Below are positions 21,721-33,375 of a stretch of 64,000 nucleotides of DNA, in pieces. The position numbers were made by a program, and so were the translations under genes. The stretch is from Toxotes chatareus. Its lineage: Eukaryota; Chordata; Actinopteri; Toxotidae. The DNA lies in contig JAFBJY010000112.1 of assembly GCA_016801885.1 (NCBI GenBank), positions 124,001 through 188,000 of the forward strand, written 5' to 3'. The notes beneath the pieces were generated by a model. That model was not told the DNA's origin, did no database searches, and saw nothing but the letters and a program-made list of their open reading frames with translations. Each line of letters begins with the position of its first letter. Position 1 is the stretch's first letter.

Positions 21721-22739
21721 ATAAATACATTGCACTATTATGGAAAAAGACTCATGGCCCAGATGTGACACAGTGGTTGAGACAGATGTTAACAACCCTT
21801 CCTCTTGAAAAATAATATATATACTGAAATTGAAAAAACGTGTTTGAGAAGATATGGCGCCCTTTCATTGACCATGTTAAGAATTTAAACATAACGCCTG
21901 AAGGAGAAGGTGGATGATGGATGCAGTCCATGTAGTCTCTATGCTTGTGATTTCCTTTTCTTTTATCAAGATCATTTTTAATCTCAGAAATTTGATATTT
22001 TATACATAATGTACATGTACATAATGTATTATTTGAAGATTACCAAGTATAAACAGAGGAGCATTGTTGTAGGTTTTGTTTTGTTTGTGTTTGTTATAAC
22101 TGTATCTCATTTGTAAAATTTCAATAAAAATATTGTGGGGAAAAAAAAATGCATGTGCAAACATGCACACACTGATGTTTTACTTGAACACCAGCAATGA
22201 ACATTAACAGTTGAAATATTGGATATACACCTCTGATAAACTGGAAACTGCCACTTCCACTAATCATATAAAAATATTGTTTGACAAGAAAATGTAGCTC
22301 GTAACAATAAAAGTTACTCATTATAACACACCAAGCTGATGCTGTTGTAGCATCTACAGTTACACACAAATACATCAATCAAGTCAAAATAGGATACTAA
22401 CATCAAGGTAAAAAATTGGGACTGCTGGGCCTTAATCATTTCACAAACTAGAGAAAACCATGTCCCTTTAATGAAGACAAATCAAACCAATCAAGAGCTC
22501 CACTTACTCAGTTATTCGCATGAACTTCATCCCTCTGCAGCTCTCTCCTGTTAGTGTAGGAAAGACTCTTAGTTCTTCAGTTCAGGCTTCTTTTTCCTCT
22601 GCTTCTTGTATGAGTGTGTGTGTGTGTGTGCACTTTAACTGACAAACAAAACCCAGAAACAACGCTACAATAACTCAAAGGTCAGAAATCCCAGGAAACA
22701 ACAGGGAGTGTTGATGAGTAAATCATTAAACTGCTGACA

Positions 22740-22823
22740 TTTACTTTCAGATGGAGAAAATCATCTGCGCCACAAGGTTTGGTCAAAGTGAAAGTAAACT
22801 CCAAGGCTTTGCCCAGAGAGGTG

Positions 22824-22857
<34 letters not shown>

Positions 22858-24040
22858 GTGACTGAAGTTCACATGCTGAAGTGTTATTAAGACATGAAAC
22901 CTCCTCATGACTCCCAGTGTGAACACACAGACACTCTGCTGCTGTTTGATGGTTTCATTATTATTGATTATTGATCAGTTGAATCAGCTGAGCTCCAATG
23001 GAACTAAATTCTCCAGTTCAACAGTGATGTCTTCAACACAAACATTCAGGCTTCACATTAATGTGGATGGAACTGGACTGTTCACAGAGAAACTACCAAA
23101 AAGAAGAGATCACCGGCGCTCCCGTCGGTTTAACAGGGTTAATAACAGAACAGCAGGTTTGCAAGTAGATGAGCAGACCATGATGACTGGCAGGAACACC
23201 ACTAGACAACAAACACACTCTGGAAGCAGAAACACTAGGAAAAACTCTCTGGAGCAGAACAAATGATGAATCCAAACAAACAAACAAACCATGGAACAAA
23301 GAATCCAAACAAAGAGTCACTCAAGGGACATGAGCTGCAGAGTCTTTGTGAAGCAGAGGTAGGAACCAGAATCTGAGTGTTGAGGGTAGAGGTGAGAGTA
23401 GGGAAGCTGAGCAGGTCAAGGCAGGGGAGTTGGTACGCTGTAAAAACTAAAATGTTGAGAAAACTCAAATTAATAAGGAAACATAATGGAAGAGATGTTC
23501 GAATTTTCTCAACTTGAAACTACCGTTGGTGGCTTTACTAAAGTTTACAAGTTTAGACAAGAGTTCTGCCAGATTTGGATCTTCTTTTTCACCTAATTAT
23601 GATATTCATATGACGCTAGCAATGAAATTCTTCCTCCAGTGCCATGTGTTTCTACCTTCAACAAACACAGATAATTAATGAATAAACACACAATTGTTGC
23701 TTAAGTGAGAAAAGAATTTGCTTTTATAAAACAGGTCAGATTGATGTATTTAAGAGTGACCAATAAATAAATGTTTAAAGTTAACAACATATTTATTGTT
23801 AACATGGTTGTGAACACATTGGTGAACAGATAGACACAGAAGTGTTTCCTAAATTACCACAGTAACTGAACAGATGTGTGTTCTCACATTACAATATTGC
23901 AAACTGTAACAAAGCTTCCTGACAGTTATGACCAAATAGTGTTAAATCCTGCATGGCCTCAACCACTTCACAACATTAAGTCCAATTAAAATCCAAAGCT
24001 GCTTCTGAACTAGATACAGATGATGCCAGATATCTTTCTG
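22740..24040. other. Insert in the right tandem copy; no assigned gene
   Basis: Contains a (GT)n run near 22830-22857. Frame 22907-23266 plus is open for 119 codons, but has no motif I recognise and no coding support. The stretch 23440-23520 resembles MITE ends. I assign no function. Confidence 0.35.
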
Positions 24041-24501
24041 TCTTTAAGAAGCAAAGAGGACACACAAAGTCCCACTGTGAATTACTCAGTGTTCAAAATT
24101 AACAAGAAATTGACAAGAAAATATAGCTGGTAACAATACAAGTTACTCATTATAACACACCAAGCTGACACTGTTGTAGCATCTACAGTTACACACAAAT
24201 ACATCAATCAAGTCAAAACAGGTTACTAACATCAAGGTGATAAATTGGGCCTGCTGGGCCTTAATCATTTCAAATTAAAACAAAGAATTCAAGAATAAAG
24301 CAAAACAAATATCCAGTGTCTCCTGTGAATTGGCATCTCACAATTCCAAAAATTTCAGTTTCACAGGCAAAACACAAACTCTTACACATTTTACTTGAGC
24401 TCTAATAAGGAGCTTAAACAGTTAAAACACTGGATAAACAGCTCTTATAAACACTTCCACAAATTACACAACACACGAACAGATGAAACACAGGCTGAAG
24501 C

Positions 24502-25084
24502 TGTCACAGTGAGGAAATAAGGTCTTATGTTTTGTCCTGTGCTATGTTGTCTTGTGCATTCAGCTCTTATTTTGTAATCTGTTCTCCCTTTGTGTTCCAG
24601 GTAGCTTGCCCTTCCTCTTGTGTTCCTGCCAGTCTGATTGTCTTCCCGCCCTGATTGTTTCCACCTGTTCCCCATTACCTAGTGTCCATATATTGTCTGC
24701 GTCTCCCTTTGTTCTGTGCCAGTTTGTCCTGTCTTTCGATAGTAGAACCAACATTTTCCTCAGTCTGTCAGGTCACATTCACAGTTTACTCATTCTAGCC
24801 ATTTGTTTAGTTTTGTTGGTACTTTGTTTGGTTTATTTCATTATCAAGTATTTTCCTCGCTAAGAGTGATTTTGTGTTTTGTCTTAGTCTTATATTTTCT
24901 AGTAGCTTTTCCTTGCTAAGAGTGATTTTGTGTTTTTTAGTAGTCTTTAATTTTGTTTGTTGACTTTTGCCTCGCCACGAGAGAATTTTAGTTGGAAATA
25001 AAGACTGTTATTTTGAACTCAGAAGCCATGTCTGGCTTTCCTACAATCATTCAGAGCAAAAGCTTGGTTTTCAGAGACCTTACA
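24502..25084 (+). mobile_element. LTR (same family as 51206-51789)
   Basis: Starts TGTCACAGTGAGGAAATAA and aligns over its length with the LTR at 51206: shared blocks include cgccctgattgtttccacct and gtctgcgtctccctttg. It has a polyadenylation signal (aataaag near 25000) and ends about 25084 with ccttaca. I see no target duplication, so borders are approximate, and no internal coding region adjoins. Confidence 0.65.
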
Positions 25085-25239
25085 GGCTGCGAGCATCGAG
25101 AGCTAAGCTCCAAAAAGATCGTCTGAATTGCTTCAAATGTCTCCCTCATCTCACACATTTGGTGATATGGCGGCATCATCGTCTTCAAGGACAGTGAGGA
25201 CGGCAACAGACGCACCTCTGAGCTTCTTCTTCTTCAGGC

Positions 25240-26300
25240 TCAGTTTGCTCAGGAAAATTAAGATACATGAACGATAAAACTAATCTAAAAACTAAAAGAC
25301 AAAATCCATTTCTACTGATTTGAACTTTAACTTTCATACCATGCTACTGGCTGTTGCCATTTAGCTTTGCATAAGTTTGAAAAACAAATGTTGAAATTGT
25401 GACTCAAGATCAGCATCTCTCTCCAGAAACAATGAGCTGGTTGCTATCACCCACCAACCTTGTTGTGCTAAGGATCATAAGCACAATCAATGAGGAGTAG
25501 AGGCAAATTCAAAACAGGCCTACACTGTAAAAAAAGAGCTGTTTAAATTATGGTAAAAAACTGTCAAACAGTGAGTAAAAGGCTGTAAAATTTAAAATAG
25601 TATCACCCTAGAAAACACAATGAATAACTCTAAATCAAGAAAAAAGTATATAACTTCAATTCTCACGGGCATTATATGTAGAAAAAGTACAATTTTACTG
25701 TGAAAATATTTTGGTAAAAATTACTGGGAAATACTATAATGTCACAAATAGGTCATTGCCATATAATTTGCAGTGATATTCAGTAGAAATTACAGATTTT
25801 TTGATGATCACTTTTAAATATACAGAATAAAATCTTGCATTGTCCAGCAAAAACATATCTTCATTATTACAAAATAATATGTTAAAATATGGTACATGTT
25901 TGTTAAATAATGTTGACATAAAAGTTTAAAAAGCAGAGCATTTTAATAGCAGTGGTTTGTAGTTACAGATGCAACAATCATTTGTGGTTTCCAGGATTTA
26001 TTATGTTGTAAGGTGTTTTAGATAGTAAAGTGTACTGATTGTGTTAACAGCAGGTGGTTGCTTTCAGATGCTATTTGTTTGACTCTTGAATCAAGCAACT
26101 TAAGTTTGTTACTGAATCTTAAAATAAGATTTATTTTGATGAGACTTTGGGTGAGAGATGTAATGGATCTTATTTTAACAGTTATTTACCTCATTTTATG
26201 ATTTCCTGCTTATTTGAGACAAAAACGATAAGGTTGTGTTTGATTTAAGATTATAGTGTAAAGTTGAACACTGAAAATAAGAAACTAACTCTTAAAAAAA
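25240..26300. other. AT-rich DNA, MITE-like; no gene
   Basis: From 25524 the sequence cactgtaaaaaaagag resembles the common fish MITE end 'cactgtaaaaa'. No coding region is recognised. Confidence 0.4.
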
Positions 26301-26309
26301 GTTAAATTA

Positions 26310-26735
26310 CCTAACACTTCTAAATCTAAGTTTTGTTTTTTTGTTTTTTTTATCTTGGTAAGAACCAAATCATTTGCAGTTCACCTGCTGTCCTGTCCTT
26401 AGTGTTACCTGTTTCCCTGTCTTTGTCACCTCTGGGATTTGTCCTCTGTTCCCTTTGGATTCACACTTTCATTTTTGTTCACCCCAAGAAGAGAAAAACT
26501 TCAAAGTTTGAAGTTTTTCTCCTTCTTGGATGATTTAGTTAAGTTTTGTTTCCTGGCCTTGGACTTTGATCCAGTGATTTTGAGTTTAATAAAGAGGACT
26601 TTAACTAACTCATTCGTCTGTCTTGAGGTTTCTACACCTGTCCCCTCCCCCTTAGTGTTCTTGGCCACAGCAGTGACTGTAACAGGTCCCTGCTGTCCTC
26701 TCATTTCATATTTTTACACTATGTTTAATACCATG
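26310..26735 (+). mobile_element. Partial LTR-like sequence with internal hairpin
   Basis: Pyrimidine-rich, with polyadenylation signal aataaag (26588-26594) and a tgactgtaaca end near 26681, as in fish gypsy LTRs. A near-perfect palindrome with arms of about 22 bases lies at 26484-26529. No start of the LTR could be fixed. Confidence 0.4.
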
Positions 26736-26769
26736 AAACCATGTGGACACAATATCATCTGAAAGGACT

Positions 26770-27000
26770 TTAAGATAAGATACTTTATTGTCGTATTTCG
26801 TAACAATGAAATTCAGGTGCACATCCAAAATATGAAAGATAAAATAAAAGAGATAAGTCAATCCTGAGAGTCCTCAGGAGTCTTTGTTTGTGCCCTTTTG
26901 AGTGTTTATTTGTTGCCCAGGTCAGATCCTCACTTATGTGCATGCCCAAAAATTTGAAGCTGCTAACTCTCTCCACCACTTCAGCTAAGATGACACTGTC
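26770..27000 (-). pseudogene. LINE 3' fragment
   Basis: The minus strand reads VERVSSFKFLGMHISEDLTW, the conserved RT block near the end of L2/CR1-type LINEs, and then goes straight into the 3' tail (cctgaatttcattgttacgaaa). It is internally deleted. Confidence 0.7.
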
Positions 27001-27065
27001 TCAGATGGCTGTCTCAGTAGTTTTTAACATTTCCTAAGCTTTTCTTTAGTGTTTTAGTGTCTGTT

Positions 27066-30000
27066 TCTTGTCTACTTTCGTTTTTGTTCTGTCCTTAGTA
27101 GATTGTTTTGGCAGCATGACATTTTAGAAACTTTTTTCTCCTGCTCCTGGTGCTTGGGATGCTCGGGGCCCCCAGCAGCCATGCCGAGAAGACCCCCGGC
27201 ATTGTTTACACACGAGATCAGGGCAGGAGTGAGAAGACAGCTGAGGAAGCAGCGTTTTAAACCCTGTGTCCCCGCGATCATCACGGGGAATGTCAGGTCA
27301 CTGGCAAATAAAATGAACGAGCTGGAGGCGCTCACACGGACCCAGCAGGAGTACAGAGAGGCCAGCATCATGTGCTTCACGGAAACGTGGCTGCACGGAC
27401 TGATACCGGACTCAAATGTTACGATCGCTGGATTCCACACAGTCTTGAGCGGACCGGGACACCACTGCGGCCGGTAAGAAGAAGAAAGGAGGGGGTCGCC
27501 GTGCTCGTCAATAACAGGTGGTGTAAACCGGAGCATATCCACATCAAGGAGCGCGTGTGCAGTCCAGACGTGGAACTTATTGCTGTCGTATTGCCGTCCA
27601 TATTATTTGCCACGGAGTTTACAAACGTTATCGCCATCACCGTCTATATTCCTCCGACCGGTAAAGCAGACGTGACGTCATCCACTCTGTCACTGCCGAC
27701 CTGCAGACTAAACATCCCGGTGCCTTCATCTTCATCACAGGGGACTTTAACCATGCCTGTCTCTCCTCCATTCTCCCCACATTCCATCAGTATGTCCAGT
27801 GCACAACAAGAGACAATAAGACTTTGGATTTACTGTATGCTAATGTCACTAATGCATACACCTCCACTGCACTCCCTCCACTGGGCAAGTCTGACCACAA
27901 TCTTGTCCTGCTCTCCCCATCATACACACCTGTGGTTCAGCAGCAGCCAGTCACTGTGAGGACTGTTAGGAAATGGTCTGATGGTGCCATGGACGCCCTA
28001 CGTGACGCTCTGGAAACCACCGACTGGCCTGCTCTGTATGAACCACATGGTGACTAACTGTGTTTCTGAGTACATCAAATTCTGCACGGACAACTCCATC
28101 CCCACCAAGAAGGTGCGCTGTTACCCTAACAATAAACCATGTGTGACAAGTGACCTGAAGGCCCTTCTGAATGATAAGAAGAGGGCCTTCATGGCTGGGG
28201 ACCGCACTGAGCTAAGGAGAGTCCAGAAGGAACTGAAACACAGTCTGAAGGAGAGTAAGGACGCCTACAGGAGGAAGCTGGAGGAGAGACTGGAGAGGAA
28301 CCAAACCAGGGACGTGTGGAGTGGAATGAGAGCGATCACTGGTTTCCAGAGGAAAGGAAGATGTGTAGCTGAAGGGAATGTGGACCGAGCCAATGAGTTA
28401 AACCAGTTTTTCAACAGGTTTGATTCCAGCTCCCCCTCCCCCAACTATGCCCCCACTTCTCCTCTGGGTGATCAGTGGACTTCTTCACACCTCCCAGGGC
28501 CCCTAACACCTCCACCATCTTCCTCCCCCTTCCCTCTCCAAACAGACCCAACCATCTCCCCCTCCCCCCAGATAGGACTAACTATCTCATCCAGCCAGGT
28601 GAGGAGACAGTTGGAGAGGCTCAACCAGGAAAGGCTGCTGGACCTGACGGCATCAGCCCACGGGTGCTGAAGAACTGCTCCAGCCAGCTGTGTGGAGTGC
28701 TGCAGCACCTGTTCAATCAGAGTCTTCACCTGCAGAGGATTCCAGTGCTGTGGAAAACATCCTGCCTGGTCCCGGTGCCAAAGAAGAACCACCCTGTGGC
28801 ACCGAATGACTACAGGCCTATTGCACTGACCTCTCATGTTATGAAGGTCATGGAGCGGCTGGTGCTGTCACACCTCAGACCCCTGGTGAGCCCATACCAA
28901 GACCCACTGCAGTTTGCATATCAGCCCAAGGTGGGAGTTGATGATGCAGTAATATACCTGCTGCAGAGGGCTTACTCTTCCCTGGACAGACTGAACACCA
29001 CAGTGCGGGTCATGTTCTTGGACTTCAGCATTCAACACCATCCAGCCGAGATTGTTGAGTGCCAAATTAGAGAAGATGCAGGTGGAGGCTCCCCTTGTCT
29101 CATGGATTGAGGACTACCTGACAGGTCGACCACAGTTTGTGAGGCTGCAGAGCTGTGAGTCTGACCTCCTGACGAGCAACACGGGGGCTCCTCAGGGAAC
29201 TGTGCTGTCTCCCTTTCTATTCACCACCTACACGGCTGACTTCCAGTACTCTTCTGAGTTATGTCACCTCCAGAAGTACTCGGATGACACAGCCATAGTT
29301 GGGTGTGTGGAGAGAGGATGGGAGGATGAGTACAGGGGCCTTGTGGAGAGTTTTGTCAGGTGGTGTGGGGAGAATCACCTGCAGCTGAACGTGGCCAAGA
29401 CAAAGGAGATGGTGGTGGACTTCAGTAGGAGTCAGTCCCTGCCCTCTCCTGTCTGTATTAGTGGGAAAGAGGTAGGAATAGTGACTTCCTATAAGTTCCT
29501 TGGAGTTCACCTGGACAACAAACTGGAGTGGTCCACAAACACCGATGCTGTCTACAGGAAGGCCATGAGTAGACTTTACTTCCTGAGGAGACTCAGGTCC
29601 TTCAGTGTTTGCAGCAGGATGCTCCACATGTTCTACCAGTCTGTAATGGCGAGCACCATCTTCTCTGCTGTGGTGTGCTAGGGTACTGGCATTAAAGCAA
29701 AGGATGCCAACAGACTGGATAAACTCATTAAAAAAGCAGGGTCTGTTGTTGGCTTTAAACTTGCCAACCTGGAGGAGGTGGCGAGGGACAGAATGCTGTC
29801 AAAGCTGAGGACAATCATGGACAGTCCCTCCCACCCACTCCATGAAACTGTGAACAATCTGGGAAGCAGCTTCAGCAACAGACTTCTGCTACCACGGTGC
29901 TCTAAGGAACGGTACAGGAAGTCATTCCTGCCGTCCTCCATCAGACTCTATAACACATCTGTGTCTGTGCTCACAAACCTGGACTAATGCATCATCTAGG

Positions 30001-30090
30001 GTGCGCTATAAATATCAGTTACATTAACTGTATATATCTGTTATATATATATTGTATATGTAGATATATATGCATGTGTGTATACGTGTG

Positions 30091-30140
<50 letters not shown>

Positions 30141-30325
30141 CAATTGTCTGCTGCTATGTGTGTCTGTATGTGTATATAAGACCGCCTCCTGTATATATTG
30201 CATTTCTTTTACAAATTTATTTTTTTTTCCTTTATAGAGTGTATTTATTGTCTCCTTGTTACTGCTGCTACAAACGAATTTCCCCACGGGGATTAATAAA
30301 GTATCTATCTATCTATCTATTTGTT
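27066..30325 (+). mobile_element. Nearly full-length CR1/L2-group LINE
   Basis: About 3.3 kb with endonuclease and reverse transcriptase in order. The endonuclease starts after MPRRPPALF (27181) with NVRSLANKMNELEAL and CFTETWLHGLIPD, and includes LGKSDHNLVLL. The linker carries KKRAFMAGDRTELRRVQKEL. The RT has GKAAGPDGISPRVL, WKTSCLVPVPKK, NDYRPIALTSHVMK, TGAPQGTVLSPFLF, the catalytic YSDDTAIVG, LQLNVAKTKEMVVDF and the C-terminal HPLHETVNNLG. Frame changes occur near 27470, 27720-27760, 28050, 28600 and 29030, and a TAG at 29681. The 3' UTR holds (TA)n at 30101-30134 and ends in (CTAT)n repeats at 30302-30321 after ggggattaataaagta. It is the youngest-looking LINE here. Confidence 0.9.
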
Positions 30326-30900
30326 CAGTGGTGAGTGCACGCCCACGGTGGGTGATGTGAGTGATGAGAGGGCGGATGAGGTTGTGAATGTATTGCAGTG
30401 ACTGTAACGAAAAAACGATAACGTTCAAATAAAAAGTCGGGAGGATATGAAAACGTATCCAAACGTGGACGGAAAATCCTCGCCCGATTTAATCGCAGTT
30501 CTCTGCGAATCAGTCTTGCTTCTTCATCAATCAGGTCTTCCAGAAAGGGACATGCCATTTTAGGCAGGTTCTATGGAGACTCAATTATAAGGAAACGGTT
30601 CAGCTTTTTATGTACTCCAGGGAGGAGTCAGAAACAAACTCTGGGTTTCTGGAATAAAACTCCCAACCAGGTTATGTTCACAGACTAAGTTACCATGGTA
30701 ACAGACTCCAGTACTGAGTTACCTCGCTTTATGAAATGGGCTTAACTTACTCCTTGACTTACCCCTATCTCGGGGTTAATTTACCTCCCTTATTGAAACG
30801 GTTAACTCTGGGTTTCCCTCATTTCAGGCTTAACATACTCAGAGTTTCCACATAACCTGCTTCGTGAAATCGACCCCTGGTCTCTCTGATGAAATGTGTG
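30325..30900 (-). mobile_element. Harbinger (PIF) transposon relic
   Basis: The minus-strand frame 30325-30558 begins MACPFLEDLIDEEARLIRRE and continues with FRPRLDTFSYPPDFLFERYR, the N-terminus of HARBI1-type nucleases. Upstream on that strand (30700-30890) lies a stretch (cataacctgcttcgtgaaat) typical of fish Harbinger ends. The DDE catalytic core is missing. The domesticated cellular gene has introns and a full core, so this is a transposon fragment. Confidence 0.75.
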
Positions 30901-31406
30901 TGTGTGACATTTGTATTAGGCCGTATGCAAGTTAGCTTGTGTGTATTGTTAAATAGCTGTAAATACCAAACCTAACCACAGAGTGGACTCTGGATACAAA
31001 CCCCAGTCTCCCACCTCCACTGCTGTTAATAAACTTCATCACCTCATTCATTCAGAAAATCTGTTTCCTCTGAACATCATCCAGCCACATTATGTTTCAC
31101 ACATAATGGATTTACTACAGTTTAGTGTATTTAGTGTATGTGGTTGTAGTGAGCGAGGGAGTGAGAGAATGAATACAGGAAGACAGATGGATCAACACAG
31201 TGAACAAAACATACAGGTGTACAATGACAGTGTTGTGGTAAAGCTGAGTTACAATCCAATATCATAATACAAAGAGGGAATATATACTTCATTAAAATGA
31301 GCAGTGAAAGAGCACAGACGAGTCACATCAATTCACTGAACTCCTCCTGTCACAGTCACAGAATAATGATCACATTACTATAGAAACTTCTGGATAAATG
31401 ATGGAA
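30901..31406. other. No gene seen
   Basis: Short frames only (30983-31267 plus), without any known domain. Confidence 0.4.
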
Positions 31407-31411
31407 CAGTT

Positions 31412-31992
31412 TGTCACGACTTTGGGAGGCAAGGACTAGGACAAAAATGCAAGAACCCCACAGGTGTAGTTCAACCTAATAATATTTTATTCCAACAAAG
31501 TAACAAACAAAAGAGAACCCATAAAGGGGAAAAAGGCACTAAACGTGAACACAAAATCACTCTTAAAGAGGAGAACAAGAAACAAAACCTAACAAGAAGC
31601 AAAGTTACAAATTAATACAAAACCTGACTGGGGATACGATGACAAGAGGCAAGACGAGGAACGAGACGTGGCAAAGGCAAGAGACAGAAGCATGAGACAA
31701 TACGTATGACGATGGCATGGGACAAAACATGAGACAAAAAACAAACTGACAACAGACAAGGGGAAACGCAGACTATATATACACAACAGGTAAGGGGAAA
31801 CAGGTGAAACCAATTAGGGCGGGGCAGACAATCACAAAAGGAGGGAAACAAGACAAAGACAGGAAGTACAACAATACCAGATACACAAGGGCAGTGATTT
31901 AAAAATAAAACAGGAACTATAAACAAAACTTAAACTAGAGTTCCAGAGTCCCAAAAAGATCAAAAACAGCCCCTTAGGGGCTAGTCATGACA
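31412..31992 (-). mobile_element. Solo LTR with perfect 5-bp target duplication
   Basis: Read on the minus strand it starts TGTCATGACTAGCCCCTAAG and ends AGTCGTGACA, 581 bp. The flanking 5 bases are cagtt on both sides (31407-31411 and 31993-31997), so both borders are exact. TATA-like tatatatag and AATAAA are present in the right order. No internal region adjoins, so it is a recombined solo LTR. Its first 28 bases resemble the start of the LTR at 50974. Confidence 0.9.
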
Positions 31993-32329
31993 CAGTTCAT
32001 CATTTTCTTCGACCACCAAGAAAATGTGTTTTTCTTCGAATCATGAAAATCTTTAAAACTTGTTTTGTGAGAAAAAAGGGAAAAATGACAGAAGAAATTT
32101 TCTCCTCTCTCTTCAAAAACTTTCAAGAGTCATCATGAAGAAATAAAGTACATCATTGTGTGGTGAATGGTGAACTGGAAACACAGAGCCTGGAAATGAC
32201 AGAGTCAAACTGGCTCTTGTGGTGTAATTGTGCTCATAATAATAAAATTCTACAGCTGCTGCAGTGAGAACTTTTCCTTCATCATTCTTTTCCATCAAGA
32301 TGTCAAGATGATTTTGTCAGTTCCATAAA

Positions 32330-32334
<5 letters not shown>

Positions 32335-32386
<52 letters not shown>
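32335..32386 (+). repeat. (CA)n microsatellite
   Basis: About 26 uninterrupted CA units. Confidence 0.95.
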
Positions 32387-32388
<2 letters not shown>

Positions 32389-32699
32389 ATCATGGAGAAT
32401 ATAGGACTTACAGCAAATCAGGATCTGTATTGATCATTCTTCATTGTTTTACCTGATGCTGCTCTGACATAACAAACTATAACTACTTGCAGAACAAAGT
32501 GTGTGTGTGTGTGCATCTTAAAATAAGGGTTAGTCGACACATTAAGGTCTCATCTGTCTGCACAAACAAATCTCTCTTGTGTTCTATTCATCCAGTCAGC
32601 TAATAATATTCACAGTTTCATAGAAAACAAACAGAAACATGATGTATCACACAAGCTGCTCCACATAGACCTAGCATAGCATTTGCAGCAGGCACACAA

Positions 32700-33300
32700 T
32701 TAAATTCCTCAAAGTTTAATTTTGTGTAGAAACACAAAGAGGGGAATTTTGGACTAAAAATAGTACAGACTTCCTAGAAATCCTTTCCTTTGACACAAAC
32801 TACAGTGCATCACACCAAAACAAAGTTAAGAAGTTGAGCAACCATGAGAATATCTCACAGTCGTGGGTATGATTACTTGTCCTAATTTCACAAACATCAT
32901 TTGGATGTGTTTGTGAACATTTAAAAAAAAATAACTTCTAAACACTGACATGAACTACTAACATGTACTGACTTACTGAAAACCTTGGAGGTGATCTGGA
33001 CTTTCCTGTAGTTTCCTCTTGTCCTTGTAACAGCAGTAGCTCCTCCCTTCCTTGTCAATAACTGTGCAGAAATATCTGAGTGCTTCTTTCTTCCTAAATC
33101 ATGAGCAAGTCCTGTCCAGTCCAACTGTTTCTGCTCCTGTTTGACTTCTGAACTTGTCTCTGGCTGTGTGTCCACTTACTGCAGCCTGTGACATCAGGCT
33201 GTAGAATGTTGATACATCAAAGGCATCAAAGGACAAACACGATTTGATTTTAAACATGGAGTGGCTCCTCCCTTCATGGTGTTTGTTTTAGTGTGTGAAA
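32700..33300 (-). repeat. Three-copy module, copy 1
   Basis: Matches 49300-49830 in the same orientation and 38780-39060 in the opposite one. The core is a minus-strand frame (32921-33175) reading TSSEVKQEQKQLDWTGLAHD, SDISAQLLTRKGGATAV and GNYRKVQITSKVFS. It opens at GTG directly after a TAA, so no ATG supports it as a free gene. It is followed by a donor-like ttcagtaagt and may be an internal exon of an unidentified gene. Confidence 0.7.
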
Positions 33301-33375
33301 ATGCAGACTTTGGTCAGAGTAGAGAATGTGAGAGGAAATGGGTCAGGTCAGGGTCTGTGTAAAATGTATTTGAAT

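Larger units (their letters stand above)
20630..22150 (+). mobile_element. 5'-truncated L1-type LINE with nested insertions
   Basis: 20650-20865 reads FKYLQLRNFIRSNQNNA, and 21220-21570 reads MACAGVQTKS, LIHYKWLM, CTKCMESKGTIFYCLWQCRK and FWEEVRVTIEKII. These match the RT tail and C-terminal Cys-His domain of L1 proteins. The two parts are split by the SINE-like insert 20866-21215, and the 3' part by the dispersed teleost repeat 21597-21720. The element ends with aataaaaatattg and a short A-run at 22141-22149. Multiple stops show an old copy. Confidence 0.75.
20160..24420. repeat. Local tandem duplication, two diverged copies
   Basis: The block 20195-20480 recurs at 22450-22720; 20485-20620 recurs at 24048-24100 and 24318-24370; 22240-22440 recurs at 24100-24290. 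All are in the same orientation and order, so an ancestral unit of roughly 0.9 kb was duplicated and each copy was later opened by insertions (L1 and others in the left, 22740-24040 in the right). No gene is recognised in the unit. Confidence 0.7.

Noticed and set aside
22907..23266. 119-codon plus-strand frame with hydrophobic start
   Set aside because: Could suggest a secreted protein, but has no family match or splice context and lies in inserted repeat DNA.
27419..29627. Minus-strand frames across the LINE
   Set aside because: Antisense to clear endonuclease and RT motifs.
30024..30287. Minus-strand frame of Tyr-Ile repeats
   Set aside because: Product of the (TA)n microsatellite in the LINE tail.
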